Assembly (NCBI RefSeq): GCF_028736035.1
Contig: NZ_CP117866.1
Coordinates: 1,550,001-1,614,000 of the forward strand
DNA from: Streptomyces sp. T12
GTDB lineage: Bacteria; Actinomycetota; Actinomycetes; Streptomycetales; Streptomycetaceae
Reading direction: 5' to 3'
DNA: 64,000 nucleotides
The translations under genes and the position numbers were made by a program. Shown piece by piece: positions 22,674-30,590 of this stretch. Numbering within the stretch: position 1 is the first letter of the stretch; each line of letters opens with the position of its first letter. The notes beneath the pieces were generated by a model. It ran no database searches and was not told the DNA's origin. It worked only from the letters and a program-made list of their open reading frames with translations.

Positions 22674-22973
22674 CAGCTCGTCCTTTCCACAGACGGCAGT
22701 GGAGTCTTTGTCGCGGACGACGACAGAGGAACTCGTCGGTGATTCCGCCTGACCGACCAAGACGCCGGTGCGGATGGGAGATCGACGAGAGAAGGGGAGG
22801 CGGAGCGGCCGCCTACGTGCGTCGTTGCGAATAATGCATCGTCATTCACTATGGGCAACAACCATCTGGGCCCTGGGTAGGGCTGTCAAGGGGTCGGACG
22901 TGCGGAGTTGCCCTACCGCAACCGACCGGTCACCGCGAACGGCAGCACGACGGGACTCACGGCGGAAGAACCG
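22674..22973. other. 300-base intergenic region between transporter and pabB
   Basis: This stretch separates the BCCT start from the pabB stop. It holds the composite operator at 22824-22859 and otherwise no convincing coding frame or strong hairpin. The operator lies 151 bases before the transporter ATG, so a leader of roughly 100 bases or more is implied if it sits at the promoter. Confidence 0.6.
22824..22859. promoter_or_regulatory. Composite operator, BCCT transporter
   Basis: The boxes at 22824, 22836, 22843 and 22855 read GTTGC, GCATC, cattc, GCAAC; both outer boxes are perfect with N26 spacing. It is the copy farthest from its gene's start codon. Confidence 0.72.
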
Positions 22974-24062
22974 TCAGCGGCCCGCGTGCGAGGACGTCCG
23001 GGGACCGCGGCGGTACGCACCCGACGCCACCGTCAGCAACCGCCGCGCCTTCAGCCGGGTCTCGGCCCACTCGCGCTCGGGGGCGGAACCCCAGGTGATC
23101 CCTGCCCCGGTCCCGAAGCACAGTGACGGACCGCCGGGAGCGGTGCGGTCGATCCAGAACGTGCGGATACCGACGGCGAGTTGAGCCGCGCCGCGGTCGG
23201 CGTCGACCCAGCCGACACCACCGCAGTACGGGCCGCGGGGCGCGGTCTCCAACGCCGCGATGATGCGCAGCGCGCTGGTCTTGGGGGCGCCCGTGACGGA
23301 CCCGGGCGGGAAGGTCCCGGCGAGCAGCTCCGGCCATCCGGCGTGTTCGGCCAGTTCGCCGCGCACGGTGGACACCAGGTGCACCAGGCCGGGGTGTGCC
23401 TCGACGGCGCACAGCTCGGGGACGGTCACGGAGCCGGTGGCGCAGACGCGTCCCAGGTCGTTGCGGACCAGGTCGACGATCATGACGTTCTCGGCGTGGT
23501 CCTTGTCGAGGAGGTCCGCTGCGGTGCGGCCGGTGCCCTTGATGGGGCCGGACTCCACCATGCGGCCGGCACGGCGCAGGTAGAGCTCGGGCGAGGCCGT
23601 GGCGATCTCCACACCGTGCGCGGGGAGGCGCACCGTGCCGGCGTACGGCGCCGGGTTGCCCCGGGCCAGCAAGGCGGTGAGGGCGTCGACGTCCGCGTGC
23701 TCCGGGTCGGGCAGCGGCGCGGACAGGACCCGGCACAGGTTCGCCTGGTACACCTCGCCGGCCGCGATGTGCTCCCGGATGCGCCGGACCCCGGCGGTGT
23801 AGGCGGCCCGGTCCAGGGAGGACGTCCAGGCGTCCGGGTCCGGTCCGCGCCACGCCCCGGGCCGGGCGGCGGGCACGGGCACGGGCACACGGCGTACGTC
23901 CCCGAAGCGCGCGCACACCAGGCGCCCCTCGAAGTCGGCGACCACGGCCCAGAAACCGGTGGAGTCCAGGGCCGCGGGATCGCTGGTCACGTCCCGGAGA
24001 TCGGTGGCGAGGAGATCGCCGAAGCGGGCAAGCGGGGCGAGGTCGTACGGGGTTCCACTCAC
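22974..24062 (-). CDS. pabB: Aminodeoxychorismate synthase component I
   Basis: This 362-residue chorismate-binding enzyme makes 4-amino-4-deoxychorismate, the precursor of the p-aminobenzoate part of folate. The motif PIKGTGR with Lys175 marks aminodeoxychorismate synthase; anthranilate synthases have PIAGT there. HAENVMIVDLVRNDLGRV and FPPGSVTGAPK are further family blocks. GTG 24062 shares GTGA with the formate dehydrogenase stop. No glutaminase partner (pabA) is present, so ammonia or a PabA from elsewhere is needed. The coupling ties folate supply to folate-dependent demethylation. Confidence 0.88.
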   Translation of the reverse strand: MSGTPYDLAPLARFGDLLATDLRDVTSDPAALDSTGFWAVVADFEGRLVCARFGDVRRVPVPVPAARPGAWRGPDPDAWTSSLDRAAYTAGVRRIREHIAAGEVYQANLCRVLSAPLPDPEHADVDALTALLARGNPAPYAGTVRLPAHGVEIATASPELYLRRAGRMVESGPIKGTGRTAADLLDKDHAENVMIVDLVRNDLGRVCATGSVTVPELCAVEAHPGLVHLVSTVRGELAEHAGWPELLAGTFPPGSVTGAPKTSALRIIAALETAPRGPYCGGVGWVDADRGAAQLAVGIRTFWIDRTAPGGPSLCFGTGAGITWGSAPEREWAETRLKARRLLTVASGAYRRGPRTSSHAGR

Positions 24063-26353
24063 GCGGGCGCCGGTTCCAGCCGGACGACGACGGACTTCGA
24101 CGTGGGGGTGTTGCTGATGGCCGCCGTGGAGTCCAGGGGTACGAGGACGTTGGTCTCGGGGAAGTAGGCGGCGCAGCAGCCTCGGGGCGTCGGGTAGGAC
24201 ACGGTCCGGAAGGAGGGCGCCCTGCGCTCCACGCCGTCGCCGTACTCGCTGACGATGTCGACCATGTCCCCGTCGGCCAGCCCTCGTTCGGCGAGGTCGT
24301 CGGGGTGCAGGAAGAGGACGCGGCGGCCCTGGTGGATGCCGCGGTAACGGTCGTCGAGGCCGTAGACGGTGGTGTTGTACTGATCGTGGGAGCGCAGCGT
24401 CTGGAGCAGCAGCCGGCCCGGCGGGACCTTGGGGCTCTCCAGCGGGTTGGCGGTGAAGTTGGCCAGGCCGGTGGCGGTGGTGAACCGGCGCTCGTCGCGG
24501 GGCGGGTGGGGCAGGGCGAAGCCGCCCGGCCGGCGTACCCGGGTGTTGAAGTCCTCGAAGCCGGGGATGACGCGTTCGACGCGGTCACGGATGCGGTCGT
24601 AGTCCGACTCGAACTCCTCCCACGGCACCTGCGGTTCGGCTTCGCCGAGGGTGGCCCGTGCCGTCCGGCAGATGATCGCGACCTCGCTGAGCAGGTGCTC
24701 GGACGCGGGCGTGAGCCGCCCTCGCGACAGGTGCACCATCCCCATGGAGTCCTCGACCGTGACCAGCTGGGGCCCGCCCGGCCGCAGGTCGACCTCGGTG
24801 CGGCCCAGGCACGGCAGGATGAGGGCCTGCTCCCCGGCGATGACATGCGAGCGGTTGAGCTTGGTGGAGATCTGCACGGTGAGCCGGCACCTGCGCAGCG
24901 CCTGCTCGGTCAGGTCGGTGTCGGGGGCCGCGGCGACGAAGTTGCCGCCCAGCGCGACGAAGACCCGTACGTCGCCGTCGCGCATGGCACGGATGCTGTC
25001 GACGGCGTCGTGGCCGTGGTGGCGCGGGGGTGTGAAGGCGAACTCGGCGCCGAGCCGGTCCAGGAAGGCGGCGTCCGGCTTCTCGTAGATGCCCATCGTG
25101 CGGTCGCCCTGCACGTTGGAGTGGCCGCGCACCGGGCAGAGGCCGGCTCCGGGGCGGCCGATGTTGCCGCGCAGCAGAAGGAAGTTGACGACGTCGCGGA
25201 TGGTGGGCACGGAGTGCCTGTGCTGGGTGAGTCCCATCGCCCAGCAGACGACGATCTTCTCGGCGGCCAGCACCTGGCGGAACGCCTCCCGGATCTCCTC
25301 CTCGGGCAGTCCGGTGGCCTCAAGGATCTCGTCCCACGACGCCTTGCGGGCGTGCTCGGCGAACTCCTCGAAGCCATGCGTGTACCGCTCGATGAAGGAG
25401 GTGTCCAGGGTGCCGGGTGCCTCGTCCTCCGCCTCCAGCAGCATGCGGTTGAACGCCTGGAAGAGTGCCTGGTCCCCGCCCAGCCTGATCTGGAGGAACT
25501 GGTCCGCCAGCCTGGTTCCGCCGCCGACGACGCCGGAGGGCTTCTGGGGGTTCTTGAACCGGAGCAGCCCCGCCTCGGGCAGCGGGTTCACCGCGATGAC
25601 GCGGGCACCCTGCTGCTTGGCCCTCTCCAGCGCGGAGAGCATCCGGGGGTGGTTGGTGCCGGGGTTCTGGCCGACGACGAGGATGAGATCGGCCTCGTAG
25701 AGGTCCTCCAGGCTGACGCTGCCCTTGCCGATGCCGATGGTCTCCACCAGGGCCGAGCCGCTGGACTCGTGGCACATGTTGGAGCAGTCCGGCAGGTTGT
25801 TGGTGCCGAAGGCGCGGACGAAGAGCTGATAGAGGAACGCGGCCTCGTTGCTCGCTCGTCCGGAGGTGTAGAAGGCGGCCTGGTCCGGGGGGTCGAGCGC
25901 GTTGAGCTCGCGGGCGATCACGGCGAACGCGTCGTCCCAGGAGATCGGCCGGTAGCGGTCGGCGCCGGCCGGGCGGTACATGGGGTGGGTGAGGCGTCCC
26001 TGCTGCCCGAGCCAGTAGTCGCTGCGTGGAAGCAGGTCCTCCAGGGTGTGCTCGGCGAAGAAGTCCGGGGTCACCCGGCGTACGGTGGCCTCCTCGGCGA
26101 CGGCCTTGGCGCCGTTCTCGCAGAACTCCGCTTTGTGCCGGTGGTCGGGCTCGGGCCAGGCGCAGCCCGGACAGTCGAAGCCCTCCTTCTGATTGACCCG
26201 GAGCAGAGTGAGCAGGCTGCGCCGGGCCCCCATCTGCTCGCCGGCGTGGCGCAGCGAGGAGGTGACCGCGGGGAGGCCGGCGGCGTACTCCTTCGGGGGG
26301 CCGACCCGCAGTCGGGCGTCGCCGGGGTCTTCAGCAGGTGGCTTGCGAGTCAT
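24059..26353 (-). CDS. FdhF/YdeP-type molybdopterin oxidoreductase (probable formate dehydrogenase)
   Basis: The 764-residue molybdopterin enzyme would oxidise formate from PurU and from the mycothiol pathway to CO2. It has a short Cys motif (C61, C64, C78 in FDCPGCAWPEP...FCENG) instead of a full four-Cys cluster motif, NMCHESSG, DLILVVGQNPGTNHPRM, the GNIGRPGAG block and a C-terminal molybdopterin-dinucleotide domain. ATG 26353 (MTRKPP) is preferred because known relatives begin there; ATG 26392 is in frame. No fdhD sulfurase or small subunit is nearby. YdeP-class enzymes are not all proven formate dehydrogenases. Confidence 0.82.
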   Translation of the reverse strand: MTRKPPAEDPGDARLRVGPPKEYAAGLPAVTSSLRHAGEQMGARRSLLTLLRVNQKEGFDCPGCAWPEPDHRHKAEFCENGAKAVAEEATVRRVTPDFFAEHTLEDLLPRSDYWLGQQGRLTHPMYRPAGADRYRPISWDDAFAVIARELNALDPPDQAAFYTSGRASNEAAFLYQLFVRAFGTNNLPDCSNMCHESSGSALVETIGIGKGSVSLEDLYEADLILVVGQNPGTNHPRMLSALERAKQQGARVIAVNPLPEAGLLRFKNPQKPSGVVGGGTRLADQFLQIRLGGDQALFQAFNRMLLEAEDEAPGTLDTSFIERYTHGFEEFAEHARKASWDEILEATGLPEEEIREAFRQVLAAEKIVVCWAMGLTQHRHSVPTIRDVVNFLLLRGNIGRPGAGLCPVRGHSNVQGDRTMGIYEKPDAAFLDRLGAEFAFTPPRHHGHDAVDSIRAMRDGDVRVFVALGGNFVAAAPDTDLTEQALRRCRLTVQISTKLNRSHVIAGEQALILPCLGRTEVDLRPGGPQLVTVEDSMGMVHLSRGRLTPASEHLLSEVAIICRTARATLGEAEPQVPWEEFESDYDRIRDRVERVIPGFEDFNTRVRRPGGFALPHPPRDERRFTTATGLANFTANPLESPKVPPGRLLLQTLRSHDQYNTTVYGLDDRYRGIHQGRRVLFLHPDDLAERGLADGDMVDIVSEYGDGVERRAPSFRTVSYPTPRGCCAAYFPETNVLVPLDSTAAISNTPTSKSVVVRLEPAPA

Positions 26354-26402
26354 CTGTAGCGCTACTCCGCGATGTAGAGGAACCAGAGCCATGCCATCGT
26401 CG

Positions 26403-26437
26403 GTTGCGCATTAGTAAACTGTACCGTGATACGCAAC
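26403..26437. promoter_or_regulatory. Composite operator, formate dehydrogenase-pabB operon (one base shorter)
   Basis: The outer boxes GTTGC (26403) and GCAAC (26433) are perfect; the inner boxes are TAAAC and GTACC. The centre has one base between the dyads instead of two, giving 35 bp. It is the rightmost copy and marks the end of the island. Confidence 0.7.
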
Positions 26438-26469
26438 ACGCTTAGGGAAGCCCGACCACCGACCCCCTG

Positions 26470-27850
26470 TCAAGACCCGCAGCGCCTCGCGTGTGCCTCG
26501 GCGAGAAGCAGGTAGCTCGCGGCGGTCCAGGTGTAGGCGCGGTCGCGCAGGCCCGTTCCGGTCAGGGCGTCGAAGTTCTCGGCGAAGCCGTGGGCCTCGC
26601 ACAGGCCGCGGAAGCGGGCGATGATGTTGTCCGCCGGCCGGTGGTGTCCGGCGCGGCGCAGGCCGTCCTCGACAAGGACCGTGACGGGTGCCCAGATGGG
26701 GCCGCGCCAGTAGCCGTCGGAGAGGTAGTGCGGCGAGGTGGTCAGTTCGGTGGCCAGTCTGTACGGGGGTCAGGTGTGCCTCGATACGGGCGGCCGGCAG
26801 GCCGCTGATCTCGTCCGGCAACCGCTCGCCCAGCACGATGGGCATCAGGTCGAGGAGGCCGGCGCTGTGCCAGGTGTCGCCGCTGTCGACGCCCCGGGCG
26901 ACGAACCGGTCACCGGTCCAGAGCTGGTCGAGCATCGCGGCCTGGGTCTCCTCGGCGGTCCGCGACCACCGGTCGGCGTCATCCGGTCTGCCCAACCGTG
27001 TTGCCAGATCGGCGAGTTCGTGTAGCTGGAGGACGAGGAAGGCGGCCAGGTCCGCGGTGACGACGACGCGTTCGGGATCGAAGGTGGTCGCGTTGTCCCA
27101 GCCGCTGTCGTTGCCGTGCTGGTAGTGGGGCAGCGCGGCGCCGGGGACGCGCCGTGCGGTGAGCCAGAAGTCCGTCCAGCGCTCCAGCCTGTCGTACGTC
27201 GCGGCCAGTTCCGCCCGGCCCGGCGGTGTGGTCAGGCGACGGCGCAGATGACCGAACGCCCAGCCGTGGACGGGCGGTTTGACGAAGTTGCGCAGGACCT
27301 CGCAGTGGGTGACCGAGTCGGGCAGCGCCCCGGTCTCGTCCTGGTGGTCGAAGGGCAGGTGGTACTGGTCCCAGGCCAGTTCGGGGCAACCGGGGGCCAG
27401 CGCCAGGGCGTTGAAGCAGTGGTCCCAGCTCCAGACCTTGTCCATCCAGTGCTTGGACATGAGGACGGCGGACCGGGTGACCAGCTAGGCAGGACGTAAG
27501 GTCGCGGACCACACGACGTACGCGGCGAGTTCGGCGGCCGGAATGGCGGACGGGCGCCGGGGGGCCACGGTGTCGACGAAGTCCGCGAAGGCGTGCCGCG
27601 CAGCCTCGACGATCTTGCCGAAGCCGGCCGCCGCCGCGTAGGGCGGGCGGTGTCAGTCTCCTCGACCGCGATCTCCCAGGAACCGTCCGCGTCGACGGCG
27701 ACCCGGGCAACGACAACACGGCGGCGTTCACCGTCAACGGCGGCGGGACACGGCGAGTCGGCTTCCCGCACAGCTTCCACCCCCGGCGTACTGCTCCGCT
27801 CCCACCACGCACCGCTGATCGACCGGATCACGGTCGCGCCCTACCCGCGG
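26470..27850 (-). pseudogene. Broken glycoside hydrolase (MGH1/GH63-like alpha/alpha barrel)
   Basis: Recognisable hydrolase segments are spread over different frames. The part MSKHWMDKVWSWDHCFNALA through LPHYQHGNDSGWDN is intact, but just upstream an in-frame TAG (about 27484) interrupts the preceding matching sequence. A missing G near 26766-26770 throws the C-terminus out of frame; the correct reading resumes as YRLATELT and ends ARRCGS at a TGA (26472..26470). Another one-base loss near 27641 separates the N-terminal segment. The true N-terminus is not found. Losses in G/C runs could be real decay or sequence error. Confidence 0.75.
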
Positions 27851-27901
27851 GAGGCGCGATGAGGTGAACGCCGCAGGCGGCAGGCGGAGATCGGCTCACC
27901 G

Positions 27902-28360
27902 ATGGAGGCGGCGACCAACGCGCTGGTGCTGGCCTTCGGGCGGTTGCAGGGAGCAGCGAACAGGCTGGAGTACATCCTGGGCCGGGCCCTGGAGCGGGAG
28001 GGGCATCAGCCATCTCATGTTCGAGGTGCTGCTGATCCTCGGGCGGACCGGTGAACCGGGGGTCGATGCGGGCCATCGCCCAGGAGCAGGCGCTGACCAC
28101 GGACGGCGTGACACGCCTGGTGGAGCGCATGGAGGCGGCCGGACTGGTCGGGCGCACCGAGGATCCCGGCGACCGCGCGGCCGGCTGGTGCGCCTGACCC
28201 CGTCGGGTGAGGAGACCACCGTGCGCGCGTCCCGGCTGCGCGTGGAGAACACCGCCGCTACTTCCTGGCGCCTCTGCCGCCCGAGGACCGCGAGCGGTTC
28301 GTCCAGAACCTGCGCATCCTCAGCCACTCGGCCCGGGACGAACTGCCCCGCCTGCCCTGA
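27902..28360 (+). pseudogene. Broken MarR-family regulator
   Basis: Translating in pieces gives a good MarR protein of about 150 residues: start MEAATNALVLAFGRLQGAA, then ISHLMFEVLLILGRTGEPG, SMRAIAQEQALTTDGVTRL, RLVRLTPSGEE and a tail ending ARDELPRLP at TGA 28360. At least four frame changes are needed. Each can be restored by adding G/C at short runs (about 27998, 28060, 28180, 28256). A GGAG site precedes ATG 27902. If the changes are sequencing errors the gene is intact. Confidence 0.75.
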
Positions 28361-28441
28361 GGCGTTCCGGCGGGAATCACGGCACCCGGCCCGCTGTTGT
28401 CGGGAACGGCAGCCCCGGCACGAACCCCAAGGAGGCCCAGC

Positions 28442-28849
28442 GTGTACGGCGACCCGGCGACAGTCCGCAAGATCCTCACCGAGCTCGGTGACACCTGGGC
28501 CGTCGTGGGCCTGTCGACGAACGAGCGGCGTGCGGCATACGGGGTCGCCGACGTCCTCCAGCGCTTCGGAAAGCGCATCGTGCCCGTGCACCCGAAGGCG
28601 GAGACGGTCCACGGGGAGCAGGGATATCCCTCACTGGAAGCGATCCCCTTCGAAGTCGATGTCGTCGACGTGTTCGTCAACAGCGACCTCGCCGGGGCCG
28701 TCGCCGACGAAGCCGCGGCCATCGGCGCCAAGGCCGTCTGGTTCCAGCTCGGCGTCATCGACGAGGCCGCCTACGACCGCACCCGCACCGCCGGCCTCGA
28801 CATGGTCATGGACCGCTGCCCCGCGATCGAGATCCCGCGCCTGGGCTAG
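28442..28849 (+). CDS. CoA-binding domain protein
   Basis: The 135-residue single-domain protein has a Rossmann fold of the CoA_binding family (YccU-like). AVVGLSTNERRAAYGVADVLQ is the nucleotide-binding start, followed by IVPVHPKAETVHGEQGYPSL and a C-terminal DRCPAIEIPRL. Such proteins bind CoA or nucleotides; the physiological role is unknown. GTG 28442 has a strong AAGGAGG site 6 bases upstream. The upstream gene is the broken MarR regulator, which may once have controlled it. Confidence 0.85.
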   Translation: MYGDPATVRKILTELGDTWAVVGLSTNERRAAYGVADVLQRFGKRIVPVHPKAETVHGEQGYPSLEAIPFEVDVVDVFVNSDLAGAVADEAAAIGAKAVWFQLGVIDEAAYDRTRTAGLDMVMDRCPAIEIPRLG

Positions 28850-28929
28850 CCGGAGGGCGATATGCCGCCGCCGCACCGCGCCACCCCGGAGCCCTCCCTT
28901 CCCCACGTCAGCCGCCCCATAATGCTCGG

Positions 28930-30153
28930 GTGACTTCCCCCTCCCCCCACACCAACTCCGGTGCCCCGCAACGCTTCCCGGTCGTCATCGTCGGCGCCGG
29001 ACCGGCCGGCCTCACCCTCGGCAACATCCTGCGGGCGGCGTCCGTCGACTGTCTGGTCCTGGAGATCGAGACACGACCGTTCATCGAGCAGCGGCCGCGG
29101 GCCGGGGTCCTCGAGGAGTGGGCCGTACGCGGACTCCAGCAGCGGGGCCTCGCGGACACCCTGCTGGAGCGGGCGCAGCGGCACACCGAGTGCGAGTTCC
29201 GGTTCGCCGGGGAGCGCTACCGGTTCGAGTACGCGGAGCTCACCGGGGTTCATCACTGGGTCTACCCCCAGCAGTTGCTGGTGACGGACCTGGTGCGCGA
29301 GTACGCGGACGTGCGTGGCGGCGCCATACGCTTCGGCGTGCGGGACGTGGAGCTGCACGACCTCGACACCGACCGCCCCTCGGTGTCGTACACCTGCCCG
29401 CAGACGGGTCGACGGGAGGTCGTGCACTGTGACTTCGTGGCGGGTTGCGACGGGGCGCGCGGGGTGACGCGCGCCGCGCTGCCGGCCGACCGGGCCCACA
29501 TCTCCCGCAGTGACTACGGCATCGGCTGGCTGGCGCTGCTCGCCGAGGCGCCGCCGTCCTCCGACTGTGTCCTGTTCGGCATGCATCCGAACGGGTTCGC
29601 CGGGCACATGCCGCGCAGCGCCGAGGTGACCCGCTACTACCTCGAGTGCCCGCCCGGCGACGACCCGGAGAACTGGTCGCACGACAGGGTCTGGACGGAG
29701 CTGCAGCAGCGGCTCGGGGCGAACGGCGCGCCGCCGCTGACGGAGGGCCGGCTGATCGAGAAGCGCGTCCTCGACATGCACAACTACGTGGTCGAGCCCA
29801 TGGTGTTCGGCCGCCTCTTCCTGGCCGGCGACGCCGCCCATCTGACCGCCCCCATCGCCGCCAAGGGCATGAACCTCGCCCTGCACGACGCCTTACTGCT
29901 CGGCGACGGCCTCGTCGCCCACCTCACGAAGGGCGACGGCACCGGCCTGGACGGCTACTCCGAGGCATGTCTCGGCCGGGTGTGGGACTACCAGGAGTTC
30001 TCCCACTGGCTCTCCGAGGTCTACCACGGCACGTCGTCGGGCGATCCCTACCGCGCGGGCACCACCCTGGCCCGTCTCCGCCGCATCTTCGGCTCCTCGA
30101 CGGCGGCCAGGGCGTTCGCGGAGCAGTACCTGGGCAAGAACGCCGACTACTGA
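28930..30153 (+). CDS. pobA: 4-hydroxybenzoate 3-monooxygenase
   Basis: The 407-residue class A flavin hydroxylase converts 4-hydroxybenzoate to protocatechuate using NAD(P)H and O2. Motifs are GAGPAGLTLG (FAD), GCDGARGVTR (the DG motif) and LFLAGDAAHLTAPIAAKGMN (GD motif). The start is GTG 28930. CATAAT (28917-28922) ends 7 bases before it and there is no ribosome site, suggesting a leaderless transcript. Codon 322 is TTA (29893-29895), the rare bldA-dependent leucine codon. No protocatechuate-ring-cleavage genes are adjacent. Confidence 0.92.
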   Translation: MTSPSPHTNSGAPQRFPVVIVGAGPAGLTLGNILRAASVDCLVLEIETRPFIEQRPRAGVLEEWAVRGLQQRGLADTLLERAQRHTECEFRFAGERYRFEYAELTGVHHWVYPQQLLVTDLVREYADVRGGAIRFGVRDVELHDLDTDRPSVSYTCPQTGRREVVHCDFVAGCDGARGVTRAALPADRAHISRSDYGIGWLALLAEAPPSSDCVLFGMHPNGFAGHMPRSAEVTRYYLECPPGDDPENWSHDRVWTELQQRLGANGAPPLTEGRLIEKRVLDMHNYVVEPMVFGRLFLAGDAAHLTAPIAAKGMNLALHDALLLGDGLVAHLTKGDGTGLDGYSEACLGRVWDYQEFSHWLSEVYHGTSSGDPYRAGTTLARLRRIFGSSTAARAFAEQYLGKNADY

Positions 30154-30169
30154 CCGACCACGTCTGCCG

Positions 30170-30529
30170 TCAGTCGTGCAGCGGCCGGTCGCTGAGTCGA
30201 TGGTCCGCCACGTTCATCGCCTCGTCGACGAGGCGGCGCAGATGGCCGTCGCGGAGGGAGTAGACCACCCGGCGGCCCTCCTTGCGGGTGGTCACCAGGC
30301 CCGCGAGGCGCAGTCGGGCCAGATGCTGGCTGACCGCGGGCCGGGCCGCGCCGCACGCCTCCGTGAGCGTCGTGACGTCGGCCTCTCCCGCCGTGAGGGC
30401 ATGCAGCAGCGTGAGCCGGGTGCGGTCGCCGAGCAGGGCGAGGAGTTCGGCGGCGAGCGCGAACTGTTCCTCGCCCGGGGTGCGCGGGTGCGCATCGTGC
30501 GCAGATGAAAGGTGCATGCGTGCGCTCAT
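30170..30529 (-). CDS. ArsR-family metal-sensing repressor
   Basis: The 119-residue winged-helix protein (LLALLGDRTRLTLLHALTAGE; RPAVSQHLARLRLAGLV) ends with DGHLRRLVDEAMNVADHRL. This Asp/His-rich last helix resembles the alpha-5 metal site of zinc- or nickel-sensing ArsR proteins such as CzrA and NmtR. ATG 30529 lacks a ribosome site but follows a CATTAT box by 6 bases, so a leaderless start is plausible; ATG 30517 is the alternative. It diverges from a CDF metal exporter, the likely target. Confidence 0.87.
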   Translation of the reverse strand: MSARMHLSSAHDAHPRTPGEEQFALAAELLALLGDRTRLTLLHALTAGEADVTTLTEACGAARPAVSQHLARLRLAGLVTTRKEGRRVVYSLRDGHLRRLVDEAMNVADHRLSDRPLHD

Positions 30530-30537
30530 ACGCACAT
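30516..30537. promoter_or_regulatory. Probable ArsR operator (imperfect dyad) at the arsR/CDF promoter
   Basis: An imperfect inverted repeat, ATGTGCG on one arm and CGCACGCAT on the other around a short centre, overlaps the ArsR start region. It sits 54 bases before the exporter's GTG. Position and symmetry suggest autorepression and metal-released control of the pair. Confidence 0.5.
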
Positions 30538-30590
30538 AATGGCGTCGTGGGCGGCAGACGTCCACTCCCGCGCACCGGAAGGGGACCACC

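Noticed and set aside
26411..27460. A 349-codon minus-strand frame as an intact glycoside hydrolase
   Set aside because: Its last third is out of frame with the family and its start is preceded by matching coding sequence interrupted by TAG. It is better described as a broken gene.
27864..28922. A 352-codon plus-strand frame across the MarR and CoA-binding region
   Set aside because: It strings together wrong-frame pieces. The MarR and CoA-binding families are read only in other frames.
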